NCBI GenBank assembly: GCA_002391565.1 | Contig: DGFH01000265.1 | Location: 2,049 to 9,867, forward strand | Length of the DNA: 7,819 bases | Source of the DNA: Anaerolineales bacterium UBA3905 | GTDB lineage: Bacteria; Chloroflexota; Anaerolineae; Caldilineales; Caldilineaceae | Reading direction: 5' to 3' | Shown: in pieces, positions 1-6,925 of the stretch | Layout: each line of letters starts with the position of its first letter | Position numbering within the stretch: position 1 is the first letter of the stretch | Position numbers and translations under genes: made by a program | The notes under the pieces: model-generated | Seen by the model: only the letters and a program-made list of their open reading frames with translations | Databases searched by the model: none | Told to the model about the DNA's origin: nothing

Positions 1-77
1 TCAGCAAGGTGACCCTCCTGGCTGACCTCAAACCGGCTCTGCGCCTCGTTATGAACGACTTCGACCGCTGTACTCAT
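1..77 (-). CDS. GNAT-type N-acetyltransferase, N-terminal fragment (runs off left edge)
   Basis: Only the first 25 codons are in the window. Translation from the ATG at 77 starts MSTAVEVVHNEAQSRFEV and continues through SQEGHLA to the edge. A V-x-H-N-E-x-x-x-R-F-E start followed by a short G-H/K-L-A segment is typical of the small (about 90-100 residue) YjdJ-like GCN5-related acetyltransferases (Acetyltransf_CG type), where it forms the first two beta strands. The start is well supported: AGAGGGG sits six bases upstream. The acetyl-CoA-binding region, which would confirm the family, lies outside the window, and the substrate of these small proteins is generally unknown. It follows the tryptophanase gene on the same strand after 123 bases that hold a repeat, so co-transcription is uncertain. 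Confidence 0.6.
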   Translation of the reverse strand, partial: MSTAVEVVHNEAQSRFEVSQEGHLA

Positions 78-83
78 GGATTG

Positions 84-91
84 CCCCTCTT
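84..91 (-). promoter_or_regulatory. Ribosome binding site of the acetyltransferase fragment
   Basis: On the minus strand this reads AAGAGGGG, leaving six bases before the ATG at 77. The purine run and spacing support that ATG as the true start, which matters because only 25 codons of the gene are visible. Confidence 0.55.
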
Positions 92-117
92 GTCGTGTAG
101 ATGAAGGATGGAACGCG

Positions 118-194
118 GATGACGCGGATCGAGCGGATTGACGCGGATTTTTTTCTGGTTTGAATCCGTGCTAATCCGCCCAATCCGCGTCATC
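118..194. repeat. Large imperfect inverted repeat of the interspersed 'GACGCGGAT' type
   Basis: GATGACGCGGAT (118-129) is perfectly complemented by ATCCGCGTCATC (183-194). The inner arms (130-149 and 163-182) pair at about 15 of 20 positions, so almost the whole 77 bases can fold into one long hairpin around a loop near TTTTTCTGG. The motif GCGGAT/ATCCGC occurs at least five times. Units of this type are common as dispersed non-coding repeats in the genomes of environmental bacteria (from memory, not searched). It occupies most of the space between the tryptophanase stop and the acetyltransferase start and could limit read-through or stabilise an mRNA end. It carries no transposase and is not an insertion sequence. 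Confidence 0.7.
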
Positions 195-200
195 AGCGTG

Positions 201-1589
<1,389 letters not shown>

Positions 1590-1606
1590 GCTGCCTAAGG
1601 AAAGAA

Positions 1607-1664
1607 TCATCCGCAGAGTGCACAGATTCCGCAGATGGATATCTTGCTGGGATCGGTGCACTCT
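1607..1664. repeat. Short repeat remnant with 9-bp inverted repeat upstream of tryptophanase
   Basis: On the minus strand TCTGCGGA occurs twice about 17 bases apart, around AATCTGTGCAC. This resembles a degenerate unit of the same ATCCGC-type repeat found on the other side of the tryptophanase gene. In addition AGAGTGCAC (1615-1623) pairs perfectly with GTGCACTCT (1656-1664) across a 32-base loop. The element lies in the 5' leader of the tryptophanase gene and explains why the reading frame can be extended upstream into non-homologous sequence. Confidence 0.5.
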
Positions 1665-1700
1665 ACGGGTAGCGGAAGTGATCAGATGGCCGTTTGCCTT

Positions 1701-1729
1701 ATTTCACTTATCGATTTCTAGGTTGTCAC
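1701..1729 (-). promoter_or_regulatory. tnaA: Candidate sigma70-type promoter for tryptophanase
   Basis: On the minus strand GTGACA (1724-1729, five of six matches to the -35 consensus) is followed after 17 bases by TGAAAT (1701-1706, four of six matches to the -10 consensus). The site lies about 110 bases before the tryptophanase ATG, downstream of the hairpin that follows the binding-protein gene. The surrounding bases are AT-rich compared with the coding regions. It is a plausible but unproven promoter. A 110-base leader would leave room for post-initiation control. Confidence 0.35.
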
Positions 1730-1744
1730 GTGATATTGCTCGCA

Positions 1745-1778
1745 ATCTTCCCGGAAGCTTTGGAGCTTCCGGGAAGAT
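1745..1778 (-). terminator. Perfect 15-bp hairpin after the binding-protein gene
   Basis: ATCTTCCCGGAAGCT (1745-1759) is exactly complementary to AGCTTCCGGGAAGAT (1764-1778), closing a four-base TTGG loop. It starts 26 bases after the stop of the substrate-binding protein gene, where a transcript end is expected. Neither strand has the run of T residues needed for a textbook intrinsic terminator, so it may instead protect the 3' end of the transporter mRNA or work with another factor. It may also be a dispersed palindromic repeat. Together with the candidate promoter just downstream it suggests that the transporter and tryptophanase are separate transcription units. Confidence 0.5.
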
Positions 1779-1804
1779 AAACAGTTGACCTAGCGGTCAG
1801 TAGC

Positions 1805-3553
1805 TCACGGCGCCAGCGTCTTGTTCCACCACTGATGTACGTTCCAATAGAAGCTCCATGGCCCTGGGTCGATGCCTGCCCAGCGGTTGTTGTAGCCGGT
1901 GTCGCCGACGCCGCCCGAAATGAAGACATAGGGCACGTCGTCGTGGATGATCTGCTGGATTTCCTTGTAATAGGGCGCGCGCTCGGCCGGGTCACAGCCG
2001 GGCACGGAGACGCCGGCCGCCAACAGTTCGTCGATCTTCGGGTTCTGATAGCTCACGAAGTTGAAGCCGCTGCCCGGCGTGTCGAAGTCCGAGCGCCAGA
2101 ACGCGTCGTCGTTCGGGTCGGAGCCAAGCCCTGTCCAGCCGATGATCACCATATCATAGGTCTGACCGAGGAGTTGCTCCACCAGCGTGCCAAAGTCGAT
2201 CGCCTGGAAGTCGATGTTGAAGCCGATCTGGTTCAGTTGATCTTGCACCAACGCGCCCAGGTCTTCGCGCACCTTGTTGCCAGCGTTCGTCACCAGTGTC
2301 AACTTGAGTTCGACGCCATCTTTTTCACGCACGCCGTCGCCGTTGCTATCGACCCAACCCGCCTCTTCCAGCAACTGTTTGGCAAGTTCCTGGTCATAGG
2401 CATAGGGTTGAATTGACGGGTCGTGCGCCCACTCGATCGCTGGCAGCACGTTGGATGCAATCTGATAGCCGCGCCCCAGGTAGACGCTATCGATGATCGT
2501 CTTGTAGTCGAGTGCGTGGGCAATGGCTTTACGCACATTGATGTCGCTCAGAATGGGATGCGGATCCTGCGGAATCAGCTCGCCGTTCTCATCCTTACCA
2601 GGTTGCGGATTGGCGGGATTTGCCAGGTTCAAGCCAATGTAGTCGTAGCCATCGTCGTTGGCGCTGAAGACAGTAATGTCTGGGTTGCCCTCGACGCTGG
2701 TGAGCTGTGCGGGTTCCAGGCCGGTGATGTCGATCTCGCCGCTGAGCAACTGCGCCAGACGCGCGCCGGAATCGGGCACGACGCGCGTGATCATGCCGTC
2801 CATGTAGGGTGCGCCTTCCCAATAACTCTCGTTGCGCACCATGATCACGTTATCGTCACGCGTCCAGCTCTGGAAGGTGAAGGGGCCGGCGCTAACCGTC
2901 GGCGCTTCGTTGAGCGGGCTGCTCATGATGTCGCTAAAATCAGCGGCGTACAGGTGGCTTGGCAACCAGCCCAATCCCAGATCGCCAAAGCCATCGCACT
3001 TGACTTCCTTAAATGTGACTTTGAGCGTCAGCGGATCGACGACTTCAATGCTCTCGATCTTTTCGATGAGGCTCTTGCGCGGCGTCTCCACCAGATCGCT
3101 GGCAATGGCGTCATAGGTGTACTTGAAGTCGTTGGCATCCACCGGGTCGCCGTCGCTCCAGGTCACACCGTCGCGTAGTTTGAATGTCCAGGTCAGACCA
3201 TCTTCGGAGGCTTCCCAACTCTCAGACATGCTGCCATCCGTCACATACGCGCCCGACTGTGGATCGACCGCGATCAGGCTGGGGAAAAAGAAGCCGCCGA
3301 TGCCAGAACTGGCGCTATCCGACCAAAGAATCGGATTGAGAATCGAGGCGTCGGCATTGGTGGAACGCGTAAAGACGCCGCCGCGCACCGGTTCGCCTGC
3401 TGCAGCACTTTCGTCGCCGGCGGCTTCCCCACTTTCCGCCGCTGCGCCAGACTCCGCCGGCGGAGCGATCGGCGCCGGCTGCACACAGCCAGCCATCAGC
3501 GCCGCCACCAACGTCACCAACATGGCGAGGCTAAACCACTTCCGTGTCATCAT
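1805..3553 (-). CDS. Peptide-type ABC transporter substrate-binding lipoprotein (SBP family 5)
   Basis: A 582-residue extracytoplasmic solute receptor, probably for di- or oligopeptides. The N-terminus has charged residues, a hydrophobic core and the lipobox L19-MAG-C23, so the mature protein should be lipid-anchored at Cys23. An Ala/Glu/Gly/Ser-rich flexible linker follows (about 28-55). The family 5 fold then begins at RGGVF (57-61) and runs to the C-terminus. Family-typical segments are SWEASEDGLTWTFKLRDGV (112-130), TWSDGDPVDANDF (131-143), the repeated pattern around DINVRKAIAHALD (337-349) and QQIIHDDVPYVFI (533-545). DSNGDG (402-407) resembles a calcium loop. Cys186 and Cys520 are the only cysteines besides the lipid one and could pair. 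The gene lies 23 bases after the second permease, consistent with one operon. Ligand identity cannot be read from sequence: family 5 also includes nickel, opine and sugar binders. Confidence 0.9.
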   Translation of the reverse strand: MMTRKWFSLAMLVTLVAALMAGCVQPAPIAPPAESGAAAESGEAAGDESAAAGEPVRGGVFTRSTNADASILNPILWSDSASSGIGGFFFPSLIAVDPQSGAYVTDGSMSESWEASEDGLTWTFKLRDGVTWSDGDPVDANDFKYTYDAIASDLVETPRKSLIEKIESIEVVDPLTLKVTFKEVKCDGFGDLGLGWLPSHLYAADFSDIMSSPLNEAPTVSAGPFTFQSWTRDDNVIMVRNESYWEGAPYMDGMITRVVPDSGARLAQLLSGEIDITGLEPAQLTSVEGNPDITVFSANDDGYDYIGLNLANPANPQPGKDENGELIPQDPHPILSDINVRKAIAHALDYKTIIDSVYLGRGYQIASNVLPAIEWAHDPSIQPYAYDQELAKQLLEEAGWVDSNGDGVREKDGVELKLTLVTNAGNKVREDLGALVQDQLNQIGFNIDFQAIDFGTLVEQLLGQTYDMVIIGWTGLGSDPNDDAFWRSDFDTPGSGFNFVSYQNPKIDELLAAGVSVPGCDPAERAPYYKEIQQIIHDDVPYVFISGGVGDTGYNNRWAGIDPGPWSFYWNVHQWWNKTLAP

Positions 3554-3556
3554 GTT

Positions 3557-3562
3557 CTCCTT
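3557..3562 (-). promoter_or_regulatory. Strong ribosome binding site of the binding-protein gene; bears on start choice
   Basis: The minus strand reads AAGGAG here. Two ATG codons follow back to back: the first (3553) is only three bases away, the second (3550) six bases away. Usual spacing favours the second, which would shorten the protein by one residue and leave the signal peptide intact. This is the clearest ribosome site in the window, fitting the high binding-protein output usual for ABC importers. Confidence 0.7.
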
Positions 3563-3576
3563 TCAGGTTTCCTTGT

Positions 3577-4608
3577 TCACTTCTTATTCTTTAGCATCGG
3601 GTCGAGCGCATCGCGCAGCCCGTCGCCGATGAGATAGAACGACAGCACGGTCAGGGTGATCAGGACCCCCGGCCAGATCAACAAGTGCAAGCCAATGAAA
3701 TCTTTCGTCACCGGGTCGCGCAGAAAGACGAAATCATTGGCGCGGTAGAGCATGTTGCCCCACGTGGGCGTTGGCGGCTGCACGCCCAGCCCCAGAAAGC
3801 TCAGGATTGACTCGGTCAGAATCAGCGCCCCCACGTCCACCGCCGTGATAACAACGATGATCGGCAGGCTGTTAGGGATGACGTGGCGCAGCATGATGCG
3901 GAAGTTGCTGGCGCCGACCGCGCGTGCAGCGGTGGTGTACTCCAATGTGCGCACTTTGAAGACATTGCCGCGCATGAAACGCGCCGTGCCAAACCAGCCC
4001 AGAAAGCCGAGAAAAAGCGTCAGCGTCAACGGCGTCGGGCGGAAGATCGAGTTGACGATAATGAGCAAATAAATTTCGGGGATGGTCGTTAGCGTCGTGA
4101 TAAACCACATTACCACATCGTCGACGCGTCCGCCGAAGTAACCGGCGACAGCGCCTACGCCCACCCCCAGCACCATTGACAGCGCAGCGGCGACCAGCGC
4201 AATGCTCAGGCTGATGCGTGCACCGTAGAGCAGCCGCGCCAGTTGGTCGCGCCCCAGCTGGTCGGTGCCCAGCCAGTGCGGCACGCCGCCCGACTTGTAG
4301 AGCATCGTCGGCGCCGTGATCGGATCGAGGCCAAGCATCCACTGAATGTAGGGCCAGAGATACGGCTGCTGAAATTGGTTAGCCGGGTTAGTCTGTGTTG
4401 GGCTGACGCCAAGCATCGCCGTGATGAGATCGGCGCTGAGCGCCAACAGAGCAATGAGCGCTACAAAACCCAGTGCAACCAGCGTCAGCCGGTCGCGACG
4501 CAGACTGGCGAGCGCCATTCCCCAATAGGTCTGTGGTTTGCGCACCAGGATATTGGCGTCCCGTGCGCCCGTAAACGCTGCGCTTGCCTGTGCGTGGTCT
4601 ATTGCCAT
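3577..4608 (-). CDS. Peptide-type ABC transporter permease, DppC/OppC family (second pair)
   Basis: A 343-residue inner-membrane channel subunit, a little longer than the usual 280-320. It has a soluble N-terminal tail (1-38), a first membrane helix (about 41-65), an extracytoplasmic loop rich in Gln, Pro and Trp (66-110), then the family hallmark LGTDQLGRD (113-121). The permease core follows with helices near 131-156, 165-186, 192-208, 249-270 and 306-327. The EAA-type coupling loop that docks the ATPase is at about 223-245, with AARAVGASNFRIM. The C-terminus carries IGDGLRDALDP (327-337), also typical. The ATG at 4608 has GGAAG four bases upstream. It should pair with the DppB-type gene 91 bases upstream and serve the lipoprotein encoded 23 bases downstream. 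Confidence 0.92.
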   Translation of the reverse strand: MAIDHAQASAAFTGARDANILVRKPQTYWGMALASLRRDRLTLVALGFVALIALLALSADLITAMLGVSPTQTNPANQFQQPYLWPYIQWMLGLDPITAPTMLYKSGGVPHWLGTDQLGRDQLARLLYGARISLSIALVAAALSMVLGVGVGAVAGYFGGRVDDVVMWFITTLTTIPEIYLLIIVNSIFRPTPLTLTLFLGFLGWFGTARFMRGNVFKVRTLEYTTAARAVGASNFRIMLRHVIPNSLPIIVVITAVDVGALILTESILSFLGLGVQPPTPTWGNMLYRANDFVFLRDPVTKDFIGLHLLIWPGVLITLTVLSFYLIGDGLRDALDPMLKNKK

Positions 4609-4699
4609 GCTACTTCCATCTCAAATTCCCGACTGTCAGGGAGGCGTCTGTGTCTTATCATCGGTCCAATCCGCTCCCCCAATCAGCTAACAGCGCGCC
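4609..4699. other. Gap between the second pair of permease genes
   Basis: This 91-base gap is unusually long for a B-C permease pair, which often overlap or nearly touch. I see only an interrupted palindrome (CCC-GAC-T-GTC-A-GGG, 4628-4641) and the ribosome site of the downstream gene. No convincing promoter, terminator or small gene is visible. Confidence 0.4.
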
Positions 4700-5767
4700 T
4701 CAATCAAACCGCACGCGCGGATCGACCGCCGCGTAGAAAATATCCGACAGCAAATAGCCGATGATCGTCAGCACGGCAAAGAACATACCGGCGCCCAACA
4801 CCACCGGATAATCCTGTTGAAACGCCGCGTTGACGGTGAGCCTCCCCATCCCCGGCCAGGCGAAGATCGTCTCCACTACCACGGCGCCGCCGAGCACGCC
4901 CACCACCGCCGGCCCCATCACCGTCATTAACGGGATCAGCGCGTTGCGGAAGGCATGAACGAACCAGACCTTACCCGGCGCCAGCCCTTTGGCTTGCGCC
5001 GTGCGGATGTAGTCGGTGTGCAGCACTTCAAGCGTCTCCGTGCGCATGATGCGACTGAAGCCGGCGATGCCGCCAAAGGCCAGCACCGCCGCCGGCAGGA
5101 TGATGTGGCGGATGCGATCGGCCAGGTTGAACTCCTGCGTGAGTGAGACGGTCTGCCGTCCACCGGTGGGCAGCCAGCCCAACACGACGGAGAAGACGAA
5201 AATCAACAATAACGCCATCCAGAAGATCGGCACGGCGCGGAAGATCACGGCGAAGAAGCGCACCAGGTTGTCGAAGAGGGAACCGCGGTGCACCGCGCTC
5301 AAGACGCCCAACGGCACACCGATCAGCAGTGAGATCAGTAAACTGACGATGCCTAACTCTAGCGTCGCCGCCATGCGTTCGACGATGCGATCCCACACCG
5401 GCTGCCTGGTGTCGATGCTGGTGCCCAGGTCGCCGCGCAGGATGCCGCCGCCGCCGTCGCAGATGGTCACATCGATGGCGCCGACGTAGCCGCAGGTGTT
5501 GTCCGGCGTGGTCATCATCGCCACCTGGTCGCCGCGGCGGACGGAAAGCCCGGTCATCCAGACAAAGTACTGGACGACGAGCGGTTGATCCAGGCCAAGC
5601 TGGCGGCGCAGAATCTGGCGCGTCTCCTCGGTCATGCGCGGGTCGCCAAAGGTGCGCATCGTAATCGGGTCGCCGGGCGCGGCGTTGACCAGGATGAAGC
5701 TGAGGATGCTTACGCCCAGGAGCGTAGGAATTGCCTGTAACAGTCGTCGAACGATGTAGCGCGTCAT
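4700..5767 (-). CDS. Peptide-type ABC transporter permease, DppB/OppB family (second pair)
   Basis: A 355-residue inner-membrane subunit, at the long end of the family (about 305-340). It opens with the classic MTRYIVRRLLQAIPTLLGVS followed by the first membrane helix and NAAPGDP (28-34). The large extracytoplasmic loop contains RRQLGLDQPL (54-63) and, before RGDLGTS (111-117), an unusual stretch (about 75-108) with Cys92 and Cys103. Core helices lie near 132-158, 167-197, 221-239, 278-301 and 320-343. The EAA coupling loop is DYIRTAQAKGLAPGK (252-266) and onwards to NALIP (275-279). FAWPGMGRL (302-310) and the C-terminal AAVDPRVRFD are diagnostic. I chose the ATG at 5767 because it gives the family N-terminus. 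A 19-residue in-frame extension to 5824 exists but reads through a hairpin. No clear ribosome site precedes 5767, which is a weakness. Confidence 0.9.
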   Translation of the reverse strand: MTRYIVRRLLQAIPTLLGVSILSFILVNAAPGDPITMRTFGDPRMTEETRQILRRQLGLDQPLVVQYFVWMTGLSVRRGDQVAMMTTPDNTCGYVGAIDVTICDGGGGILRGDLGTSIDTRQPVWDRIVERMAATLELGIVSLLISLLIGVPLGVLSAVHRGSLFDNLVRFFAVIFRAVPIFWMALLLIFVFSVVLGWLPTGGRQTVSLTQEFNLADRIRHIILPAAVLAFGGIAGFSRIMRTETLEVLHTDYIRTAQAKGLAPGKVWFVHAFRNALIPLMTVMGPAVVGVLGGAVVVETIFAWPGMGRLTVNAAFQQDYPVVLGAGMFFAVLTIIGYLLSDIFYAAVDPRVRFD

Positions 5768-5790
5768 GCAGATTGATTCATTGCGTGGAG

Positions 5791-5826
5791 CAGAAACAGA
5801 AAGCGTGATGCGATAAAACATCACGC
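5791..5826 (-). terminator. Hairpin with T-rich tail between the two permease pairs (terminator or attenuator)
   Basis: On the minus strand GCGTGATG (5819-5826) pairs perfectly with CATCACGC (5803-5810) around an eight-base loop, and the next twelve bases are TTTCTGTTTCTG (5791-5802). This is the layout of an intrinsic terminator with an imperfect T tract. It lies after the first pair's DppC stop (5882) and 24 bases before the second pair's DppB start (5767). It may end most upstream transcripts, making the two pairs separate units, or act as an attenuator in the leader of the second. Confidence 0.5.
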
Positions 5827-5854
5827 CTGGATTCTACCATCCTAGCTCACATTG

Positions 5855-5882
5855 TACGCATTGCCCATTACGTTTTACACAT
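5855..5882. repeat. Short degenerate heptanucleotide repeat
   Basis: Four consecutive seven-base units can be read on the plus strand: TACGCAT, TGCCCAT, TACGTTT, TACACAT. They share a T-A/G-C start and mostly end in AT. The last unit touches the stop codon of the first DppC gene. Short heptad arrays of this kind occur in intergenic DNA of some bacteria. With only four imperfect units, chance cannot be excluded. Confidence 0.3.
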
Positions 5883-6916
5883 CACTCGCGCAGGCGCGGA
5901 TCGAGTGCATCGCGCAACCCATCGCCGAGGAAGTTGAAGGAGAGCACGACCAGCGCCACCGCGATCGCTGGCGCCAGCAGAATCCACGGCTGGTTGTTGA
6001 TGGCCGTCTGGCCTTCGAGCAACATCGAGCCCCAACTGGTGATGAAGATGTCGTTCGGGTCGGTGGAAGGGCGCAGACCCAGCCCCAGGTAGCCCAGCAC
6101 TGCCTCTGTGATGATAGCGCCAGGAATCAGGAAAGCCATCGCCACGATGATGACGCCCAGCGAGTTGGGCAAAATGTGGCGAAACATGATGCGCGTGTGG
6201 GTGGCGCCCACTGCCCGCGACGCCATCACAAAGTCGCGCTCTTTGAGCGCCAATACCTGCCCACGCACCAGGCGCGCAACCCCAACCCAGTTGACCAGCG
6301 CCAACGCCACAAAGAGCAAGAATAAGCCGTTGAGGAATTGGCCGATGGCCGTCGCCCGCAGCGCTGTCATGACGATGATGAAAAAGAGCAGATCAGGAAA
6401 AGCGTACACAATGTCGGTGAAACGCATCAACAGGTTATCGGTGGCGCCTCCCCAGTAGCCGGAAATCATGCCGATGGAGACGCCAACCAGCACAATGATC
6501 AACGTTGGGATGAAACCGACCACCATCGACACGCGCGCGCCATAAATAACACGACTTAACACATCTCGCCCCAGATTGTCCGTACCCAGTATGAATTCCT
6601 GCGATCCAGCTTTGCCCGTCGATGATGCCTGCACCCACATCGGCGGCAGAAAGCCCTTGCCGCTGTTCAGTTCGAGCGGGTTGTGCGGCGCCAAAACATG
6701 AGCAAAGAGCGCCACAAACATGAAGAATACAATCACAATTGCACCGGCCACCGCAGCCTTGTTATGCAGAAGTCGCGACCAGGCGTCGCGCCAGAGCGAA
6801 CGCGGGGCGCGTGTCAGGGCAGTAGATAAATCGACCGGCCCGGCAGCGGTCGGTTGGCCAGTTTGAGGCTGCGTTTTTGCCTGTGTTTGCGACTGAGTCT
6901 GGGCGCTTGTAGTCAT
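5882..6916 (-). CDS. Peptide-type ABC transporter permease, DppC/OppC family (first pair)
   Basis: A 344-residue inner-membrane channel subunit. Residues 1-27 are a low-complexity cytoplasmic tail rich in Gln and Thr, followed by the usual amphipathic lead-in RSLWRDAWSRLLHNKAA (39-55). The first membrane helix is about 56-74, and the outer loop (75-109) ends in the hallmark LGTDNLGRD (110-118). Core helices are near 128-152, 167-187, 194-214, 253-275 and 310-330. The EAA coupling loop is at 229-250 (MASRAVGATHTRIM, then HILPN). The C-terminus has GDGLRDALDPRLRE (331-344). It begins 9 bases after the stop of the first DppB gene, so the two are almost certainly co-transcribed and form one channel. 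The start codon is preceded by a weak GAGACGG. Sequence is clearly different from the other DppC in the window outside the hallmarks. Confidence 0.92.
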   Translation of the reverse strand: MTTSAQTQSQTQAKTQPQTGQPTAAGPVDLSTALTRAPRSLWRDAWSRLLHNKAAVAGAIVIVFFMFVALFAHVLAPHNPLELNSGKGFLPPMWVQASSTGKAGSQEFILGTDNLGRDVLSRVIYGARVSMVVGFIPTLIIVLVGVSIGMISGYWGGATDNLLMRFTDIVYAFPDLLFFIIVMTALRATAIGQFLNGLFLLFVALALVNWVGVARLVRGQVLALKERDFVMASRAVGATHTRIMFRHILPNSLGVIIVAMAFLIPGAIITEAVLGYLGLGLRPSTDPNDIFITSWGSMLLEGQTAINNQPWILLAPAIAVALVVLSFNFLGDGLRDALDPRLRE

Positions 6917-6925
6917 AATGCCGTC

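Noticed and set aside
1590..1661. In-frame N-terminal extension of tryptophanase (24 residues)
   Set aside because: The added residues come from repeat-like leader sequence and have no counterpart in the family, whose homology starts at the ATG at 1589.
1786..1799. Small palindrome TGACC-TAGC-GGTCA just after the binding-protein stop
   Set aside because: Five base pairs only, not associated with a T tract or known operator; too short to call.
1590..1804. Search for a tnaC-type leader peptide upstream of tryptophanase
   Set aside because: I found no short open frame with a ribosome site and the Trp and Pro codons expected of a tryptophan-sensing leader peptide.
2423..3178. 251-codon plus-strand frame opposite the binding protein
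   Set aside because: Antisense shadow of the family 5 receptor gene; no domain signs or ribosome site support it.
5768..5824. Upstream ATG pair at 5821-5824 as the start of the second DppB
   Set aside because: The extra 19 residues are not family-like and the codons lie inside a hairpin; the ATG at 5767 gives the classic M-x-R-Y-I-V-R-R-L-L N-terminus.
5851..5856. TACAAT on the minus strand as a -10 box for the second permease pair
   Set aside because: The best -35 at suitable spacing matches the consensus at only three of six positions, and the sequence overlaps the heptad-like repeat.
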